Shown here: one piece after another, positions 6,827 through 8,360 of the stretch
Position numbering within the stretch: the stretch's first letter is position 1
Layout: every line of letters starts with the position of its first letter
Source: an uncultured Capnocytophaga sp.
GTDB taxonomy: Bacteria > Bacteroidota > Bacteroidia > Flavobacteriales > Flavobacteriaceae
Direction of reading: 5' to 3'
Assembly: GCA_905372595.1 (NCBI GenBank)
Contig: CAJPPS010000056.1
Span: forward strand, 1 to 8,360
Length of the DNA: 8,360 nucleotides
The notes under the pieces: model-generated
What the model was told of the DNA's origin: nothing
The model's input: only the letters and a program-made list of their open reading frames with translations
The model's database searches: none
Position numbers and translations under genes: made by a program

Positions 6827-8176
6827 TTATAGATAAGCTCCTCCGAAACGAACTCCAAAGAAGAAATTCAGCTCTTTTGCACTCTTGTTAGTAAGGAGGT
6901 TACTTAGGATACTATGAGACCCGAAAGTAAGGGGACCTACTCGGAAAGCGGGACCTACAGTAAGAGCACTTACACTATTATAGCTAATAGGAAGATAAAC
7001 ACCAAATGTATAGTTTTCCCAACGAGGAGTAAGGGTAATATCATTAGCATAACGTGCATTATATTCATTTTTGCTAACCACATTCAATTGGGTAGAGAGG
7101 TTAAGATAAACCCCTTCTGTAAAACGATAATCAGCATTGATATTCAAAGTGGTAGGTAGGGAAGAATTGAATTTTTCACCTTCTAGGTTTGTTTTGAGTC
7201 CAGAAGAAAGTCTGTCAAGGCTTTCTTGCATATTTTTAAGGTTGATATCTTGGTTTATGAGTCGGTAAGTGAAAGATTCTTTGTTGGTTGTATAGCTAAG
7301 GCGTCCTAAATCCAGTAAGGAAACACCTACTTTGAAATTATAAGGAATATGTCCATCACAGTTAGGGCAGCCATCTTCACTATACTCATAGATGAAACCT
7401 AGGTCAAGTCCTACGGTTGAGGCTTCTCCATTAAGGAAATCACCTACATTAGGATTGTTAATCACACTAAGTCCTCCACTTCTTACTTCTGCGGAGCCAT
7501 TACCTACGTGAAGGATATAGTCTCCGTTTTGTTCTCTAAGGGTAACATTATTGCTATTGATACCATTGAATCCCATTCTGAAACTTCCAGCACCACGAAC
7601 GTACTTAAGGGTAGCTCCTACACGGAACAGGTTATAACCATCATTATATACAGTATATCCCCAAGTAGCTCCTACTTCCCAGAAAGCATTTACAAGTAGG
7701 TTCATATCATTAATTCCCTGTACGTTGTAGTAATTTAGGGGATTGCGAGAGAGTTCTACAGTTCCTGCTTTTAGGAAAGCCTGAAGGAACTTAGCATCTA
7801 TATTATCTATATTTGATATTGCTCGCATACGAGTTGTAAGTCCTACAGCGTGTTTTTTATTCACACGGAAGAGGAAAGAGGGACCTAGTACATCAGCTCC
7901 TATTCTAGCATTGATAACTTCAGAACTTTCAAGCCCTTTGGTGAATTCACTGAAAGATTTTTCCAAGTCAGTGGAGAATCCCATTGCATTATTTCCAATA
8001 GAAGCATCTACAGAAAAGAGGTTGGCATCCCACGGACGAGCTCCTAATACATTGGCAGGATTGGAAATGGTGGTGAAAGTACCTCCATACACACTTGTCC
8101 TAAGCCCAGAGAAAGACTGCTGTGCCATCCCTTGAAGACTAGCAAAAGCAAGTAAAGAAAGAACAATTTTTTTCAT
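6827..8176 (-). CDS. DUF5723-like exported protein, probable outer-membrane beta-barrel
   Basis: The protein has 449 residues from the ATG at 8174-8176. That start gives a clean signal peptide, MKKIVLSLLAFASLQGMAQ, with likely cleavage after MAQ. The frame extends upstream to a TTG at 8206, but this overlaps the promoter box, so the inner ATG is preferred. The mature N terminus (GLRTSVYGG...ISNPANVLGARPWDANLFSVDASIGNN) and the later PYNFKVGVSLLDLGRLSYT (278-296) fit, from memory, the DUF5723 family of Bacteroidota. Many alternating hydrophobic strands and a C terminus of aromatic and glycine-rich strands suggest a FadL- or PorP-like barrel. Its role is unknown. A CPNC motif (270-273) lies in a predicted loop before a strand. 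The gene is first in an operon with tsaE and the DUF4258-like gene. Mis-assignment to another barrel family is the main alternative. Confidence 0.8.
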   Translation of the reverse strand: MKKIVLSLLAFASLQGMAQQSFSGLRTSVYGGTFTTISNPANVLGARPWDANLFSVDASIGNNAMGFSTDLEKSFSEFTKGLESSEVINARIGADVLGPSFLFRVNKKHAVGLTTRMRAISNIDNIDAKFLQAFLKAGTVELSRNPLNYYNVQGINDMNLLVNAFWEVGATWGYTVYNDGYNLFRVGATLKYVRGAGSFRMGFNGINSNNVTLREQNGDYILHVGNGSAEVRSGGLSVINNPNVGDFLNGEASTVGLDLGFIYEYSEDGCPNCDGHIPYNFKVGVSLLDLGRLSYTTNKESFTYRLINQDINLKNMQESLDRLSSGLKTNLEGEKFNSSLPTTLNINADYRFTEGVYLNLSTQLNVVSKNEYNARYANDITLTPRWENYTFGVYLPISYNSVSALTVGPAFRVGPLTFGSHSILSNLLTNKSAKELNFFFGVRFGGAYL

Positions 8177-8203
8177 TGGTGTAATCTCTATTGTTTGATG
8201 AGG

Positions 8204-8211
8204 CAAAAGTA
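8204..8211 (-). promoter_or_regulatory. Probable -7 box of the promoter for the DUF5723-tsaE-DUF4258 operon
   Basis: On the minus strand the sequence reads TACTTTTG, matching TAnnTTTG. It lies 27 nt upstream of the preferred ATG, like the distance seen for the kinase gene. The region where a -33 TTTG would be expected (about 8231-8236) is only a T-rich run on this strand, so the -33 element is weak or absent. Confidence 0.55.
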
Positions 8212-8274
8212 TTTAAAAAAAATCAGATTAAAAAATTCTATTCTAATTTTTTTGCGACTTTAACAAAATTTGAT

Positions 8275-8315
8275 TTAATCTAAAATCATTTCAAAAAATA
8301 TATTTTTTAGATTAA
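8275..8315. repeat. 11-bp perfect inverted repeat in the divergent intergenic region
   Basis: TTAATCTAAAA (8275-8285) and its exact reverse complement TTTTAGATTAA (8305-8315) are separated by 19 nt. The right arm ends 6 nt before the rightward TATCTTTG box. A further AGATTAA lies at 8225-8231. The arms are almost all A/T, so chance is possible. A regulator-binding site is the alternative. Confidence 0.4.
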
Positions 8316-8321
8316 TTTTGT

Positions 8322-8329
8322 TATCTTTG
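8322..8329 (+). promoter_or_regulatory. Probable -7 box of a rightward promoter for a gene beyond the window
   Basis: The sequence TATCTTTG matches TAnnTTTG and is part of a 13-nt stretch identical to that at the kinase promoter (4511-4523). No good -33 TTTG is seen at the usual spacing. No ATG follows before the window ends at 8360, so the gene it would serve is not visible. Confidence 0.5.
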
Positions 8330-8360
8330 CCTCTCCAAACTTAGGAATTCTCAATAAAAG

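Larger units (their letters stand above)
8177..8360. other. Divergent intergenic region, very AT-rich, no gene seen
   Basis: This 184-nt stretch holds the leftward and rightward promoter boxes and the inverted repeat listed separately, plus an all-A/T hairpin-like pair (AAAAAATT at 8230-8237 and AATTTTTT at 8245-8252). I see no tRNA, small ORF or riboswitch in it. Confidence 0.6.

Noticed and set aside
6827..8206. Longer form of the DUF5723-like protein starting at 8206
   Set aside because: The start would be TTG and overlap the TACTTTTG promoter box. The extra residues would also precede and spoil a clean signal peptide that starts at 8176.
8230..8252. All-A/T inverted pair AAAAAATT / AATTTTTT as a terminator or operator
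   Set aside because: It has no G-C pairs, so it would be unstable, and such runs are common in this AT-rich spacer.
1..8360. Search by eye for CRISPR arrays, tRNA or rRNA genes, insertion sequences, phage or toxin-antitoxin genes
   Set aside because: No regularly spaced repeats, cloverleaf-like sequences, transposase motifs or small paired genes were found. Apart from the intergenic regions, the window is filled with ordinary genes.

Overview
The window looks like chromosomal DNA from a member of the Bacteroidota, most likely a flavobacterium. The DNA is AT-rich. It encodes a SusC/SusD pair and lipoproteins with short Bacteroidota-type signal peptides. It has TAnnTTTG promoter boxes in place of E. 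coli-type -35/-10 elements, and lacks obvious Shine-Dalgarno motifs. The mevalonate-kinase-like GHMP protein and the small DUF4258-like membrane protein are also typical of Flavobacteriia. I cannot name a genus from the sequence alone.

Left region (1-4434, + strand): the end of a nutrient-uptake operon. It holds the C-terminal part of a SusC/RagA-type TonB-dependent outer-membrane channel (cut by the window edge), then a complete SusD-like lipoprotein, then a lipoprotein that resembles the MbnP-like copper-protein family. A strong 14-bp hairpin (4401-4432) closes the unit. The channel, the capture lipoprotein and the third lipoprotein probably act together at the cell surface. The ligand is unknown, and a metal- or peptide-related substrate is as plausible as a glycan.

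Middle region (4485-6029, + strand): a fresh promoter (TATCTTTG at 4511-4518) leads into a GHMP kinase, probably mevalonate kinase. A TrmH/SpoU-family RNA methyltransferase follows after 4 nt.

Right region (6036-8211, - strand): a tight three-gene operon with 5- and 6-nt gaps. In transcription order it encodes a DUF5723-like outer-membrane protein, TsaE (the ATPase of tRNA t6A synthesis) and a DUF4258-like membrane-anchored protein. It converges on the methyltransferase gene with only 6 nt between the stop codons. The 8177-8360 intergenic region holds divergent promoter-like boxes and an 11-bp inverted repeat.

Most of the window is ordinary. The part most worth a second look is the SusC-SusD-MbnP-like unit, whose MbnP-like protein has only one histidine and no visible MbnH-type peroxidase partner.
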